Under the pieces are notes generated by a model that made no database searches, was not told the DNA's origin, and saw only the letters and a program-made list of their open reading frames with translations. Shown in pieces: positions 21,715 to 29,795 of a stretch of 64,000 nucleotides of DNA; the stretch's first letter is position 1; the number at the start of each line of letters is the position of its first letter. The DNA comes from a virus: positions 88,412-152,411 of the IMG/VR virus record IMGVR_UViG_3300046787_000438; one strand, written 5' to 3'. Position numbers and translations under genes: made by a program.

Positions 21715-22779
21715 ATGTATCAGCAAAAAGTAGTAGCAGAACACACGAACCCAGACCTAGCAGGATTGGACTTCGACAAACTGGCAGAGGCGGTTTCTAG
21801 CGCAGTATCAAGCAAGGCGTTTGGAATCACAACTTCGGTGATTGACGACTTGCTAACTCCAGCAGGACGAGCAACTATCAGAGTAAAGACAGGGGCAAAG
21901 CCTACTTCACCTATCTCACTTGATTCTCTTGTAGAATCGAAAGAGGAAAAGGCAGAGGTAAGCATGGAACTTGGTGAAACACTTGAGGGCGCAGAATCAT
22001 ACGCTCGTCCAAATGGCGACTTGTATTATGGTCGCAAGTGGGGCGAAAATGTAGATGTCGAAGTTCTACGCAAAGCACGAGAAGCAGGTGCTTATGTCAT
22101 GTTGTATGGAGTCCCTGGAACTGGTAAGACCGCTATGGTCGAAGCCGCTTTTCCAGATGAACTTTACACAATCTTGGGTTCGGGCGACACAGAGGTTTCT
22201 GACTTGGTGGGTGGCTATGTCCAGACCCCGAGTGGCGGTTTTGAGTGGGTGGACGGAGTTTTGACTCGTTCGGCACTTGAGGGCAAAGTTCTACTGATTG
22301 ACGAGATTGGTCTGATTGACCCAAAGGTTCTTTCGGTGGTCTATGGTCTAATGGACGGCAGACGAGAACTGACCATTAGCGCAAACCCAGAGCGAGGCAC
22401 TATCAAAGCACAAGAGGGTTTTTATGTCGTGTCAGCGACTAACCCAAATGTCGCAGGTGTTCGCTTGTCAGAGGCACTTCTATCTCGCTTCGCCATTCAG
22501 GTCGAAATGACAACTGACTGGGCGTTGGCAAAGAAGTTGGGTGTTCCGCAGAGTGCCGTTGTCGCTTCACAGAACTTGGCAAAGAAAATGGAGAATGGCG
22601 AAACTTCATGGTCGCCACAGTTCCGAGAGTTGCTTGCGTTCAGGGACTTGTCAAAGTTGTTCGGAACGAAGTGGGCGGTTCAGAACTTGCTCGCTTCTGC
22701 CCCAGAGATTGACAGACCAGTTGCGTCAGATGTATTCACCCGAGTATTCGGAGAGGCGATTCTGCCAGCCAAGATTTAG
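21715..22779 (+). CDS. MoxR-type AAA+ ATPase
   Basis: A 354-residue protein. Walker A GVPGTGKT (132-139), Walker B VLLIDEIG (192-199), a sensor-1 region SATNPN and an arginine-finger region (SRFAIQ) place it in the MoxR/CbbQ group. These ATPases act with VWA-domain partners in metal insertion or remodelling of protein complexes. A VWA-like partner is encoded next (22909). The first 120 residues are outside the ATPase core and unfamiliar. Confidence 0.88.
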   Translation: MYQQKVVAEHTNPDLAGLDFDKLAEAVSSAVSSKAFGITTSVIDDLLTPAGRATIRVKTGAKPTSPISLDSLVESKEEKAEVSMELGETLEGAESYARPNGDLYYGRKWGENVDVEVLRKAREAGAYVMLYGVPGTGKTAMVEAAFPDELYTILGSGDTEVSDLVGGYVQTPSGGFEWVDGVLTRSALEGKVLLIDEIGLIDPKVLSVVYGLMDGRRELTISANPERGTIKAQEGFYVVSATNPNVAGVRLSEALLSRFAIQVEMTTDWALAKKLGVPQSAVVASQNLAKKMENGETSWSPQFRELLAFRDLSKLFGTKWAVQNLLASAPEIDRPVASDVFTRVFGEAILPAKI

Positions 22780-22807
22780 TAGGTGGTCGTGTCCCTACTG
22801 AAACCCC

Positions 22808-22870
22808 GAGAGTAGCGCAAGAAAAATGTTTGCGAAAACACTTGCGCTACTCTCAAAAGGGTGTATAGTT
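22808..22870 (+). promoter_or_regulatory. 14-bp perfect inverted repeat plus promoter between the MoxR and VWA genes
   Basis: GAGAGTAGCGCAAG (22808-22821) is repeated in inverted form at 22841-22854 across a 19-nt loop. A TATAGT box follows at about 22864, with TTGCGC inside the right arm 16 nt upstream. The hairpin may attenuate read-through while the promoter re-starts transcription. Confidence 0.5.
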
Positions 22871-22908
22871 AGACATACAACAACAAAGCCAGATGAAAGG
22901 GAAAGCAA

Positions 22909-24774
22909 ATGGCACACTACAGTTCTAAGGGAAAATCAAGACTTACCAAGCGCACTAGCGCAACTCCGTCAGAGTGGTATCGTGTTTGCTCACAGATTGG
23001 TCGTCTAGTAAACGACTGGTCATGGAGAAGCGACCTTGCCGTTTATGGTGGCGAGGATTCATGCGAGGGTCGTGCGATAGCAGGATACTACGCCGAGATT
23101 GCCGAGATTGAGATAGATGTTCGCAAGGCGTTTGGAGAGGGCGTTAGCCCAGACTTCGTTGGCGACCTAAACGAAAAGGCAACTCGCTACGAGTTCCCAA
23201 TGGTTTCAGGAATCCTATTCCATGAGGCACTTCACGCTCGCCACACAGGCTGGGACACAGCCTACTTGTCAGAGCAGTTTGAGAACATAGAAGCACAGGC
23301 GTTCATGGCACTTGAGGAATCTCGTATCGAATCTCGTGGCGTGAAAGAGCGACCAGAGAATCGTTTGTTCCTACGCACTTCGGCGTTGGACATGGCACTT
23401 GAGGGCGTAAACGAATCAGCACTCGCAAAACTTGGTGGCGACAAATGGATTACAGCGAATCTCGCAACTCTATCTATCGCACGAGTGGACGCAGGTGTTC
23501 TTGAGGTTTCAGACATCAGCGAGATTTACAAAGAGGTTGTCAGCGTTCTTGGTCAAGACTTGTTTGACGAACTACGCAAAGTTTGGATTGCGTTTCAGGC
23601 ACTAGGCGTTCCACAGATTGACGAGGCGATTGCGCTCGCTAAGAAGTGGGTCGAACTTTTGCGTGAGGCAGACCCAGAGGGCGAGCCAAACAAGGACGAA
23701 GTTGGCGACCCATTCGCAGAGGAATCTGGCGAGGGTGAGGGCGAGGGCGAAAGCGAATCTGGCGAGGGCAAGGGCGAAATGTCAGAAGCCATGAAGCAGT
23801 TGGTTTCTAAACTTTCAGATTCAGCGAGCAAGACAGAAGCAAACGCAGAGCAAGCACTTGGCGACCAAGAGCGCAAAGAGAAGTGGGACGAGGAATCAAA
23901 GGCACGCCAGAGCGAAGCGCAGAAAAACAATCAGCGCAAGCAGGAAGCCAAAAAGATTTTCGACAAGAGCCACAACGAAAGTGGTTCTGGTTCTAACTCA
24001 CGAGTAAGCGAACGCCGAGTGCCAACTGGCGCAGAGCGAGCCAGCGCAGTCCAGATTGCTAAGGCGTTGGAAAAGGCGAAGTATCGTGAGCGTTCTGTCC
24101 ATGTTCGCAAGCACCAAGCACCACAGGGTCGCTTGATTGCTCGCAACGCAGTCCAGAACAAGGCTATGGAATCTATGGGATTGCGTGGCGAGTTGCCAGC
24201 GTGGAAGTCAAAGACACGCAAGCACACAGACGACCCAACTCTCAAGATTGGTGTCATGGTGGACATCTCTGGTTCTATGGGTTCGGCTATGGAATCTATG
24301 GGAACTACGGCTTGGGTTCTATCGGAAGCAGGTCGCCGAATCCAAGCGGAAACCGCTATGATTTACTACGGCTCGGGTGTCTTTTCAACTCTACGCCGAG
24401 GTCAGCGATTGAGCGAGGTTTCTATCTACACCGCACCAGACGGAACGGAAAAGTTTGCCGAGGCGTGGGAAGCACTTGACGGCGAACTCGGATTGACTTT
24501 CACAGACGGCGTGCGTTTGTTGGTAATCGTGTCGGACGGAAACTACACACCGAAGCAGACCGAGAGTGCCAAGCAGATTCTCCAAGAGTGTAAACGGAAC
24601 GGCGTGGCAGTCTTGTGGATTACCCCGAAAGATTGCTACTCGCTTGGGGCAAGGCACATCATCAACGGCTCGGGTTGGGGAATCCACTTGGATAACCTTG
24701 ACACGAATGAGATTGCTTCACTTGTCGGCAAGACGGCAAGCGAAGCGTTGGGTAAGGTCGGCTCGCTCATGTGA
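22909..24774 (+). CDS. VWA-domain protein with HExxH motif, partner of the MoxR ATPase
   Basis: A 621-residue protein. HEALH at 105-109 lies in a helix followed by HTGWDT and fits a zinc-metallopeptidase motif, as in some CobT/VWA-type proteins. A long acidic Glu/Gly/Ser linker (about 260-295) leads to a C-terminal VWA domain with the MIDAS motif DISGSMG (about 450) and VSDGN later. MoxR-VWA pairs in cells load metals or remodel targets; here the pair is phage-borne and the target is unknown. The protease activity is only inferred. Confidence 0.8.
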   Translation: MAHYSSKGKSRLTKRTSATPSEWYRVCSQIGRLVNDWSWRSDLAVYGGEDSCEGRAIAGYYAEIAEIEIDVRKAFGEGVSPDFVGDLNEKATRYEFPMVSGILFHEALHARHTGWDTAYLSEQFENIEAQAFMALEESRIESRGVKERPENRLFLRTSALDMALEGVNESALAKLGGDKWITANLATLSIARVDAGVLEVSDISEIYKEVVSVLGQDLFDELRKVWIAFQALGVPQIDEAIALAKKWVELLREADPEGEPNKDEVGDPFAEESGEGEGEGESESGEGKGEMSEAMKQLVSKLSDSASKTEANAEQALGDQERKEKWDEESKARQSEAQKNNQRKQEAKKIFDKSHNESGSGSNSRVSERRVPTGAERASAVQIAKALEKAKYRERSVHVRKHQAPQGRLIARNAVQNKAMESMGLRGELPAWKSKTRKHTDDPTLKIGVMVDISGSMGSAMESMGTTAWVLSEAGRRIQAETAMIYYGSGVFSTLRRGQRLSEVSIYTAPDGTEKFAEAWEALDGELGLTFTDGVRLLVIVSDGNYTPKQTESAKQILQECKRNGVAVLWITPKDCYSLGARHIINGSGWGIHLDNLDTNEIASLVGKTASEALGKVGSLM

Positions 24775-25025
24775 GTCCCTTGCCCTAACGGAGTGCCTAA
24801 CCGATTGGATTGAGCATAGTGCCAGACCCCCCTTACTGGTCGCTCTCCTAACGGACGGGACACTAGAAGCCCCTATCAACTCTTTCCCCCATTGGTTGGT
24901 AGGGGTTTCGCCATACCCAAGACGGATAGGTGCTTGCGTGGTATTAGCGTGCTAGGGATTGACGGCTCGTCAGAAGTTCTCGTGAAAAGCAGGTGACAGA
25001 CTTTTCTGATTTTCGAGCCAGAGGT
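24775..25025 (+). other. Non-coding stretch with two hairpins
   Basis: About 250 nt without a gene. A terminator-like hairpin CCCCTA/TAGGGG (24870-24905, then TTTCG) ends the VWA unit. A second, larger hairpin pairs GGCTCG (24964-24969) and TCAGAAG with CTTTTCTGA and CGAGCC (25001-25019), just before element copy 3. I see no ORF in it. Confidence 0.6.
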
Positions 25026-25090
25026 TGTATTTATTTTTTGTCGAAAACTTCGTATCTTGATTTGACATGACTAAAAAAGTCAGGTAAGTT
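25026..25090 (+). promoter_or_regulatory. 17-mer regulatory element, copy 3, with promoter
   Basis: Exact 17-mer (25026-25042), 19 nt, TTGACA (25062-25067), 17-nt spacer, TAAGTT (25085-25090). Drives the gene at 25143. Confidence 0.8.
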
Positions 25091-25142
25091 TGGAACTACC
25101 AAACAGGGACGAACAAGAAGTAGTCCCAAAGGGGGTGTCAGA

Positions 25143-25481
25143 ATGGCAACAGCCACTAAGACCCAAGACCAGACCCAGACGAAAGTCTTGGTCAAAGTTT
25201 CACGCAAGTTCGTTGCTATGTTGGACGAACTCAAAGATGTTCGTGCTACTTACAATCAGGCAGACAAGCGTATTGCCGAACTGCGTAAGGACATCTTTGC
25301 CGTAGTTGGCGAACAAGCCCAGACTCTAACCCACAATGGGGTTGAGGTCGCCGTAATCGTTGCCCAGACCAAAGAGGTTGTGGACATGGACTTGCTGAAA
25401 GCCAACTTCCCAGAGGTGTATCAGGCTTGCCTAGTGAGCAAGACCCAATACCCTATTCGTGCGGTATCTCGCTCGAAGTAG
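25143..25481 (+). CDS. Coiled-coil protein, paralogue of the protein at 33399
   Basis: A 112-residue protein. An N-terminal helical part (about 15-60) is followed by LTHNGVEVAVI, a VDMDLL segment and FPEVYQAC. The same order LTHNGIEFARI, VDTEKL, FPEAYEAC occurs in the protein at 33399. I recognise the pattern from phage proteins but not its function. Confidence 0.7.
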   Translation: MATATKTQDQTQTKVLVKVSRKFVAMLDELKDVRATYNQADKRIAELRKDIFAVVGEQAQTLTHNGVEVAVIVAQTKEVVDMDLLKANFPEVYQACLVSKTQYPIRAVSRSK

Positions 25482-25486
25482 TCGAG

Positions 25487-25518
25487 AGGGGCAGGGGGAA
25501 ATCCTTGCCCCTTTTTTC
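25487..25518 (+). terminator. Rho-independent terminator
   Basis: AGGGGCAGG pairs with CCTTGCCCCT (one bulge), followed by TTTTTTC. Confidence 0.85.
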
Positions 25519-25529
25519 TGAAGCGAGTA

Positions 25530-25603
25530 TGTATTTATTTTTTGTCTGCGATTCCGACCCGCCGTCAAAAGTTGTGGCGAATGTCGCAACGCCGTAGTAA
25601 GTT
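25530..25603 (+). promoter_or_regulatory. 17-mer regulatory element, copy 4, with promoter
   Basis: Exact 17-mer (25530-25546). TAAGTT (25598-25603) is the likely -10 box; the -35 region (TGGCGA at 25575, 28 nt from the element) is weak. Contains the sub-motif CCGTCAAAAGTTG. Confidence 0.7.
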
Positions 25604-25629
25604 AGAACTATAAGAAAGGGGAGTTCACA

Positions 25630-25965
25630 ATGAGTGAGCCATTAGAACTACAAGACATAGCAGGACTTAGCCTGACGATTATTGGCGTGTTGATTGAGAG
25701 TTATGTGAACGAGGGATACGCCGACCCAACAATGTATAAGGCGTTGTCTGCGACTGCCGAACTAGCAGAGCAGTTTCAGGCACGAGCAAAGTATGACAAC
25801 GCACCTAGCGATGTTGTCGAATCTATCGCCGACTTGCTAGTGAATCTCAAACTCACAGCGATTGAGTGCGGAGAAGTTGTAGAGCGAATCATCAAAGAGC
25901 AGGGAATCGAAGTCAAGGGCGATTGGTCTGCCCACACTTGCGACGACCCAGAACACGACCACTAG
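25630..25965 (+). CDS. Hypothetical helical protein
   Basis: A 111-residue, mostly helical, acidic protein ending in a His/Asp-rich tail (CDDPEHDH) that could bind metal. No family recognised. It is followed 9 nt later by the ClgR-like regulator gene. Confidence 0.65.
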   Translation: MSEPLELQDIAGLSLTIIGVLIESYVNEGYADPTMYKALSATAELAEQFQARAKYDNAPSDVVESIADLLVNLKLTAIECGEVVERIIKEQGIEVKGDWSAHTCDDPEHDH

Positions 25966-25974
25966 GAGAGAATC

Positions 25975-26277
25975 GTGAATCTAAACTTTAGAACTGCCCT
26001 CGGAGAAATCTTGCGAGAGAAGCGACACGAGTTAGGTCTGAACTTGCGTCAGGTTTCCAGCAAAGGTTTCGTGGCACTCGGATACTTGAGTGAAGTTGAG
26101 CGTGGACAGAAAGACGCTTCATCAGAAACTCTAGAAGCGATTGCTCAAGGCTTGGGCGTAGAAGTTTACGAACTTGTCGTAGAAGCAGGGTTGCGGATGG
26201 CAAATGCCCCAGACAGCCCAGAAAGTCTTTTCACTCGGAACGCCGATTGGTCAAAGCAATACGCCGACCTCTCATAG
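25975..26277 (+). CDS. ClgR-like HTH transcription regulator
   Basis: A 100-residue protein. Residues 5-75 are an XRE-type HTH with GYLSEVERGQKDASSETL, very close to the recognition region of actinobacterial ClgR. The GTG start follows AGGAGAG by 6 nt. ClgR activates protease and stress genes in its hosts; this phage version could redirect that regulon or control the phage module in which it lies, where 14 identical sites await a regulator. The latter is inference. Confidence 0.8.
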   Translation: MNLNFRTALGEILREKRHELGLNLRQVSSKGFVALGYLSEVERGQKDASSETLEAIAQGLGVEVYELVVEAGLRMANAPDSPESLFTRNADWSKQYADLS

Positions 26278-26299
26278 CCCCGATAGCCACAACTCAAAG

Positions 26300-26332
26300 C
26301 CCCTAAGCAGATTGCTTGGGGGTTTTGTTTTG
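26300..26332 (+). terminator. Rho-independent terminator
   Basis: CCCCTAAGCA pairs with TGCTTGGGG around GAT, followed by TTTTGTTTT. Confidence 0.85.
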
Positions 26333-26356
26333 CCCGATTATTTTGCGCCGTGCGTC

Positions 26357-26430
26357 TGTATTTATTTTTTGTCGCAGAGTTTTCGCCACGAACGATTTTG
26401 GTTTGCCAAATGTCGGTAGCAGGGTATAGT
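26357..26430 (+). promoter_or_regulatory. 17-mer regulatory element, copy 5, with promoter
   Basis: Exact 17-mer (26357-26373), 29 nt, TTGCCA (26403-26408), 16-nt spacer, TATAGT (26425-26430). Drives two zinc-ribbon genes. Confidence 0.8.
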
Positions 26431-26457
26431 ATCGAACTATCAAAGAAAGGGGACAGA

Positions 26458-26712
26458 ATGTCCAGCAACTATCCAGAGGGGTCAATGCGTGGTTCGGGTA
26501 TCTATGCCGAGGACTACACAGGAACTTTTTATTGCTCGGCTTGTGATGATGAATACTCGCTAGATGGAACTACTGACGATTGGGGCTACAACGCTTCAGC
26601 CGAATGTCCAGACTGCGGTGCGACTTTGGAGGTAGAACTTCCAAGCCGAGAAGAACGAGATGAGGACGCTGATTACGATTCTTATCGTGATAGCCAAATG
26701 GATTGGAACTAA
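26458..26712 (+). CDS. Small zinc-ribbon protein
   Basis: An 84-residue acidic protein with CSAC and CPDC (about 24-27 and 47-50), a zinc ribbon. The ATG at 26458 follows GAAAGGGG and is preferred over a longer frame that would begin inside the promoter. Confidence 0.7.
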   Translation: MSSNYPEGSMRGSGIYAEDYTGTFYCSACDDEYSLDGTTDDWGYNASAECPDCGATLEVELPSREERDEDADYDSYRDSQMDWN

Positions 26713-26713
26713 A

Positions 26714-26950
26714 ATGAGTCGTATCGCAAGAGAAAACCCAGAAGCAACATACGAAGAACTTTTTGATTTAGGACTGCGTGGAAGCGTGCGGGTCAGAGAG
26801 GGAGAGCAACTCCACCAATACGATTGCCGTCAATGCGGAGAGATTGTAATGGTAGACCAAGAGCAACACGAACGCTTACAGTATTTCCGTAGCCACCCAA
26901 AAGAGTTTGGGACTAGAACGCCAAAGTGCGGAGATTGTTGGGTGAACTAG
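26714..26950 (+). CDS. Small zinc-ribbon protein
   Basis: A 78-residue protein with CRQCGE and CGDC motifs. It begins one base after the upstream stop. Like the neighbour it is a probable zinc ribbon; the two might work together. No family assigned. Confidence 0.65.
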   Translation: MSRIARENPEATYEELFDLGLRGSVRVREGEQLHQYDCRQCGEIVMVDQEQHERLQYFRSHPKEFGTRTPKCGDCWVN

Positions 26951-26964
26951 CCCACCAAAGTCTT

Positions 26965-27012
26965 CCCCCGAATAATCAGGAACAGAGATTCCGATTCGGG
27001 GGATTTTCTTTT
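26965..27012 (+). terminator. Rho-independent terminator
   Basis: CCCCCGAAT (26965-26973) pairs with ATTCGGGGG (26994-27002), followed by ATTTTCTTTT. Confidence 0.85.
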
Positions 27013-27043
27013 GTCTGGTGCGTTTTTATTTTTTAGGTTTGGG

Positions 27044-27118
27044 TGTATTTATTTTTTGTCCAGCTTCGACACACGCTCGCGGGATTGGTTTGCGGTTTGC
27101 TAGCGCTCGCCGTATGAT
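27044..27118 (+). promoter_or_regulatory. 17-mer regulatory element, copy 6, with promoter
   Basis: Exact 17-mer (27044-27060), 29 nt, TTGCGG (27090-27095), 17-nt spacer, TATGAT (27113-27118). A truncated T-rich look-alike lies just upstream (about 27022-27036). Confidence 0.8.
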
Positions 27119-27149
27119 TAGATTGTTCACAAAAGGAAGGGGTTCCCAA

Positions 27150-27539
27150 ATGGGTTCACGAACAGAATGGATTATCAAGACGAACACTAGCGATAGTGCG
27201 CTTCACCTATACAGCCACTATGGTGGAGAGTCAAAGTTTGAGGATACACAGCAAGCGCTATTCAAGGCTCAGCCTCGCTGGAACGACATTAGTTATGGCG
27301 CTCGTATCTTCACTAGCCAAATTATTGGCAACGATTGGGGCAGCGAAACTGGATTCGGCATTGCCATTGGTAATGACACAGACAACATGTTTGAGGAGAG
27401 TTACTTTCACGCCGTCATTGACTTTCCAAATCAGTTAGTTACTTTCGGTTCTATGACTTGGACTTTTGATGAGTTCGTGGTTGCCGACAACTTTCAAGAG
27501 ATTCTGGTTGAGGAGTATTGGGCAGAGGTGAGCGTCTAA
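27150..27539 (+). CDS. Hypothetical protein
   Basis: A 129-residue alpha/beta protein rich in aromatic residues, no recognised domain. Start ATG 27150 in the GGAAGGGGTTCCCAAATG cassette. Overlaps the next gene by 1 nt. Confidence 0.7.
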   Translation: MGSRTEWIIKTNTSDSALHLYSHYGGESKFEDTQQALFKAQPRWNDISYGARIFTSQIIGNDWGSETGFGIAIGNDTDNMFEESYFHAVIDFPNQLVTFGSMTWTFDEFVVADNFQEILVEEYWAEVSV

Positions 27540-27829
27540 TGGGCGCACTTCACGCTAACGCCATTGCCGCCGATACAGCGATTCCACTAGAGAAACAACT
27601 GGAGTGGCACTTACAAGGTAATCACTTTCCGCCGATTCCAAAATCTATGGTCATTCCATGCGAGGAAGCGATTCAGGCTTTCTGGGAAGATGACTTAGAG
27701 AGGTTGATTAGTCTTCCAGATGGAGTTGGATACAAAGGTTTGACAGTTGCCCCTGCGAGGGCGATTATTATCGAACACCACCTAGACGCCTGGTGCGTTG
27801 AGTATGACGAAGAGGATTCAGACTTCTAG
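27539..27829 (+). CDS. Hypothetical protein
   Basis: A 96-residue acidic protein coupled to the upstream gene by TAATG. It has a conserved-looking central region (GNHFPPIPKSMVIPCEEAI) but no domain I recognise. Confidence 0.65.
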   Translation: MGALHANAIAADTAIPLEKQLEWHLQGNHFPPIPKSMVIPCEEAIQAFWEDDLERLISLPDGVGYKGLTVAPARAIIIEHHLDAWCVEYDEEDSDF

Positions 27830-27851
27830 TCAATAAGAGATAGACCCCGTC

Positions 27852-27960
27852 AGCGATTAGCATTGACGCTAATCGCTTTCGGCTTGCTAGGGTTTATCCC
27901 CCTTTTCCCTAGCATGCGGGTAGCAGATTCCCCCCTTTTCTGCTACCCGCTTTTCTTTTT
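27852..27960 (+). terminator. Two consecutive perfect hairpins, the second a terminator
   Basis: First hairpin: AGCGATTAGC (27852-27861) with GCTAATCGCT (27868-27877). Second: GCGGGTAGCAGA (27916-27927) with TCTGCTACCCGC (27939-27950), then TTTTCTTTTT. The doubled structure is stronger than at other unit ends in the module. Confidence 0.85.
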
Positions 27961-27995
27961 GCCGTTTTGTTTTTCTTTTTTTTTGTTTTACAAAG

Positions 27996-28069
27996 TGTAT
28001 TTATTTTTTGTCTGTCAGATCAAAGCGCCGTTCGCAAAGGTGGAAAATGTCAGAGGATTTTAGTAAAGT
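27996..28069 (+). promoter_or_regulatory. 17-mer regulatory element, copy 7, with promoter
   Basis: Exact 17-mer (27996-28012). TAAAGT (28064-28069) is the likely -10 box; the -35 position (TGGAAA, 28041, 28 nt from the element) is poor, so this promoter may depend most on an activator. Confidence 0.7.
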
Positions 28070-28107
28070 TGTAGTAGTTGGAAGTTCCAACAGATAAGGG
28101 GGCAGAG

Positions 28108-28470
28108 ATGCCAAAGACAGCAGTCATTGTGACTACCAAGGCGGAGGTCAGCATTATTGACATTGCCGAAGGTTCACTAAAGAAATTACAAAGCGCCGTA
28201 GATGGCTTGATTCAGCCAATCGACCTAGACGCAAATGTGACTATGTGGGTGAACGAAGAGGGCTTGCTACGCAGTGACCTTGAGATGAACGACATTGCCA
28301 CAAGCCTTTACGCTCAAATGTATGACATCACTAACCCACTAATGGGAGATGTTGTCTTCACTGGTGGCACAGATGGAGAGGGCGAAACGCTCGGACTAGG
28401 CGACGACTATGTGAACGCAATCTACGCCCTAGTCGATAACTACAAACAGGTTATGTCGCAGTTCGCATAA
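28108..28470 (+). CDS. DUF3846-like protein
   Basis: A 120-residue protein. The order LKKLQSAVDGLIQPIDL, a WVNEEGLL segment, then N-x-x-AT-S and GDVVFTGGTDGEGETLGL fits DUF3846, a small phage and bacterial family of unknown function. Start ATG 28108 after AAGGGGG. Confidence 0.75.
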   Translation: MPKTAVIVTTKAEVSIIDIAEGSLKKLQSAVDGLIQPIDLDANVTMWVNEEGLLRSDLEMNDIATSLYAQMYDITNPLMGDVVFTGGTDGEGETLGLGDDYVNAIYALVDNYKQVMSQFA

Positions 28471-28485
28471 CTAACAAAGACACAG

Positions 28486-28517
28486 CCCCTCGCAGAAATG
28501 CGGGGGGTTTCTTTTTA
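28486..28517 (+). terminator. Rho-independent terminator
   Basis: CCCCTCGC pairs with GCGGGGGG around AGAAAT (two mismatches), followed by TTTCTTTTT. Confidence 0.75.
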
Positions 28518-28548
28518 CCCTAAACAAAAACTTTACGCGCTCGCGGGG

Positions 28549-28623
28549 TGTATTTATTTTTTGTCAAGCTGCCGTATTATGCGCCGTGAAAAGTTTGCGC
28601 TTGTCAGAGGTTGGTGGTAGGTT
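28549..28623 (+). promoter_or_regulatory. 17-mer regulatory element, copy 8, with promoter
   Basis: Exact 17-mer (28549-28565), 29 nt, TTGCGC (28595-28600) within CCGTGAAAAGTTTGCGC, 17-nt spacer, TAGGTT (28618-28623). Drives the three-gene operon 28647-29700. Confidence 0.8.
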
Positions 28624-28646
28624 TGGAACAAGGAAAGGGGACAGAG

Positions 28647-28883
28647 ATGTCAATGCTAAAGACTAAGAACTACAACGCAGAGTTTGCGTTCGAGCAAGTC
28701 ATTCGCCTAGTAGGTGGCGCAAGCGAGTATGGCGACAGCACCAAGGCTAGTATCTGGGCAGAGTGCCACAACAACGAAACTATCGAGATGTTGGCGGGTA
28801 TGTATCTGGTTGGTTCATCAGAGCGTGCGGAACGCAACCTTGCTCGTCTAAACGATAAGTTGCGACAGGTATTCGGTATCTAA
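28647..28883 (+). CDS. Small hypothetical helical protein
   Basis: A 78-residue helical protein, no known motif. ATG at 28647 follows GAAAGGGG. Coupled to the next gene by TAATG. Confidence 0.65.
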   Translation: MSMLKTKNYNAEFAFEQVIRLVGGASEYGDSTKASIWAECHNNETIEMLAGMYLVGSSERAERNLARLNDKLRQVFGI

Positions 28884-29230
28884 TGGCTATGACTTATCAA
28901 GAGCGTAAAGCCAAGGGCTTGCGACAGCGTGCGGAGTATCGTAATCGTCTACACCACGCAGAACACCTTGCCGTAATGTTTCGTGGGTTCGGTATTGGAT
29001 TTAGTTTTATTACAGTAATGACAGCCGTTGCTGGAGTTCACGGAACTTTAGCGATTGCGTTGTTCATTATGTTTATGTTGATTGCTGGTTCAGGTTTTAT
29101 TGGCGCAGAACACATTATGTTTTGGGCAGAGCAAAGCCGTTATCCAAAGAGTCGCCGTAGAACTTTACGAAGCGAGTTCGCAGATGAGTGGCGTAGATTT
29201 AGACAGTACCGAAAAGTAGAAAAGGGTTAG
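28883..29230 (+). CDS. Two-helix membrane protein
   Basis: A 115-residue protein. The basic N-terminal 35 residues are followed by two membrane helices (about 36-54 and 57-77) and a basic C-terminal tail, so both ends are likely cytoplasmic. Function unknown. Confidence 0.7.
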   Translation: MAMTYQERKAKGLRQRAEYRNRLHHAEHLAVMFRGFGIGFSFITVMTAVAGVHGTLAIALFIMFMLIAGSGFIGAEHIMFWAEQSRYPKSRRRTLRSEFADEWRRFRQYRKVEKG

Positions 29231-29232
29231 AA

Positions 29233-29700
29233 GTGAAAATGGTAACGATAGGTGACTCGGTTGCCTCGCTAGAAGTTAGAAATAACGCAGACAATACTGG
29301 ACTAGAACTAGAAGTTTGGGTCACTAAGCGTGTTGGCTCGTTCTATGCTCTATTGGGCTACGGAGTATTCGGAGTGCCATTAGGCATGAGTGAAGTAGAT
29401 TTCTACACAGATACCCTATACCCGATTATGAAGAGCGCACCCCTCACCACAAGTCAGCCAAGCCGAATGGCGTTGGATTTTGATGGCTCTATGAAAAGAG
29501 CAGAGGCACACATAATCAGCCATAGAAACAACCACCCATTCTCAAATAAAACTCGGTCTGTATCCCCTGAAGAGGGCTTAGCAAAAATGCTAGGCGCAGG
29601 GGCAAAATACTTGACTATTTTGGCGGAGATAAATGGAGTTACGCCACGCACTATGGAAACTATGCGTAAGAGGTCAAAAGAGTATTACGCAAAACAATAA
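29233..29700 (+). CDS. Hypothetical protein
   Basis: A 155-residue protein. The N-terminal half is beta-rich, the C-terminal half helical and basic (a possible nucleic-acid-binding end, GVTPRTMETMRKRSKEYY). The GTG start at 29233 or ATG at 29239 are both possible. No family recognised. Confidence 0.65.
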   Translation: MKMVTIGDSVASLEVRNNADNTGLELEVWVTKRVGSFYALLGYGVFGVPLGMSEVDFYTDTLYPIMKSAPLTTSQPSRMALDFDGSMKRAEAHIISHRNNHPFSNKTRSVSPEEGLAKMLGAGAKYLTILAEINGVTPRTMETMRKRSKEYYAKQ

Positions 29701-29724
29701 GAGTTAGCCCCCCACTAACAAAAG

Positions 29725-29760
29725 CCCCCATTATGTTCATTCATAGTGGGGGTTTTGTTT
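29725..29760 (+). terminator. Rho-independent terminator
   Basis: CCCCCATTATG pairs with CATAGTGGGGG, followed by TTTTGTTTTG. Confidence 0.85.
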
Positions 29761-29795
29761 TGCTCGAAGCGTTTTGTGTTTTTTTACACTCGCCG

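Noticed and set aside
27863-28063. Plus-strand ORF over the double hairpin and element copy 7
   Set aside because: It reads through two perfect hairpins, T runs and the 17-mer; clearly intergenic.
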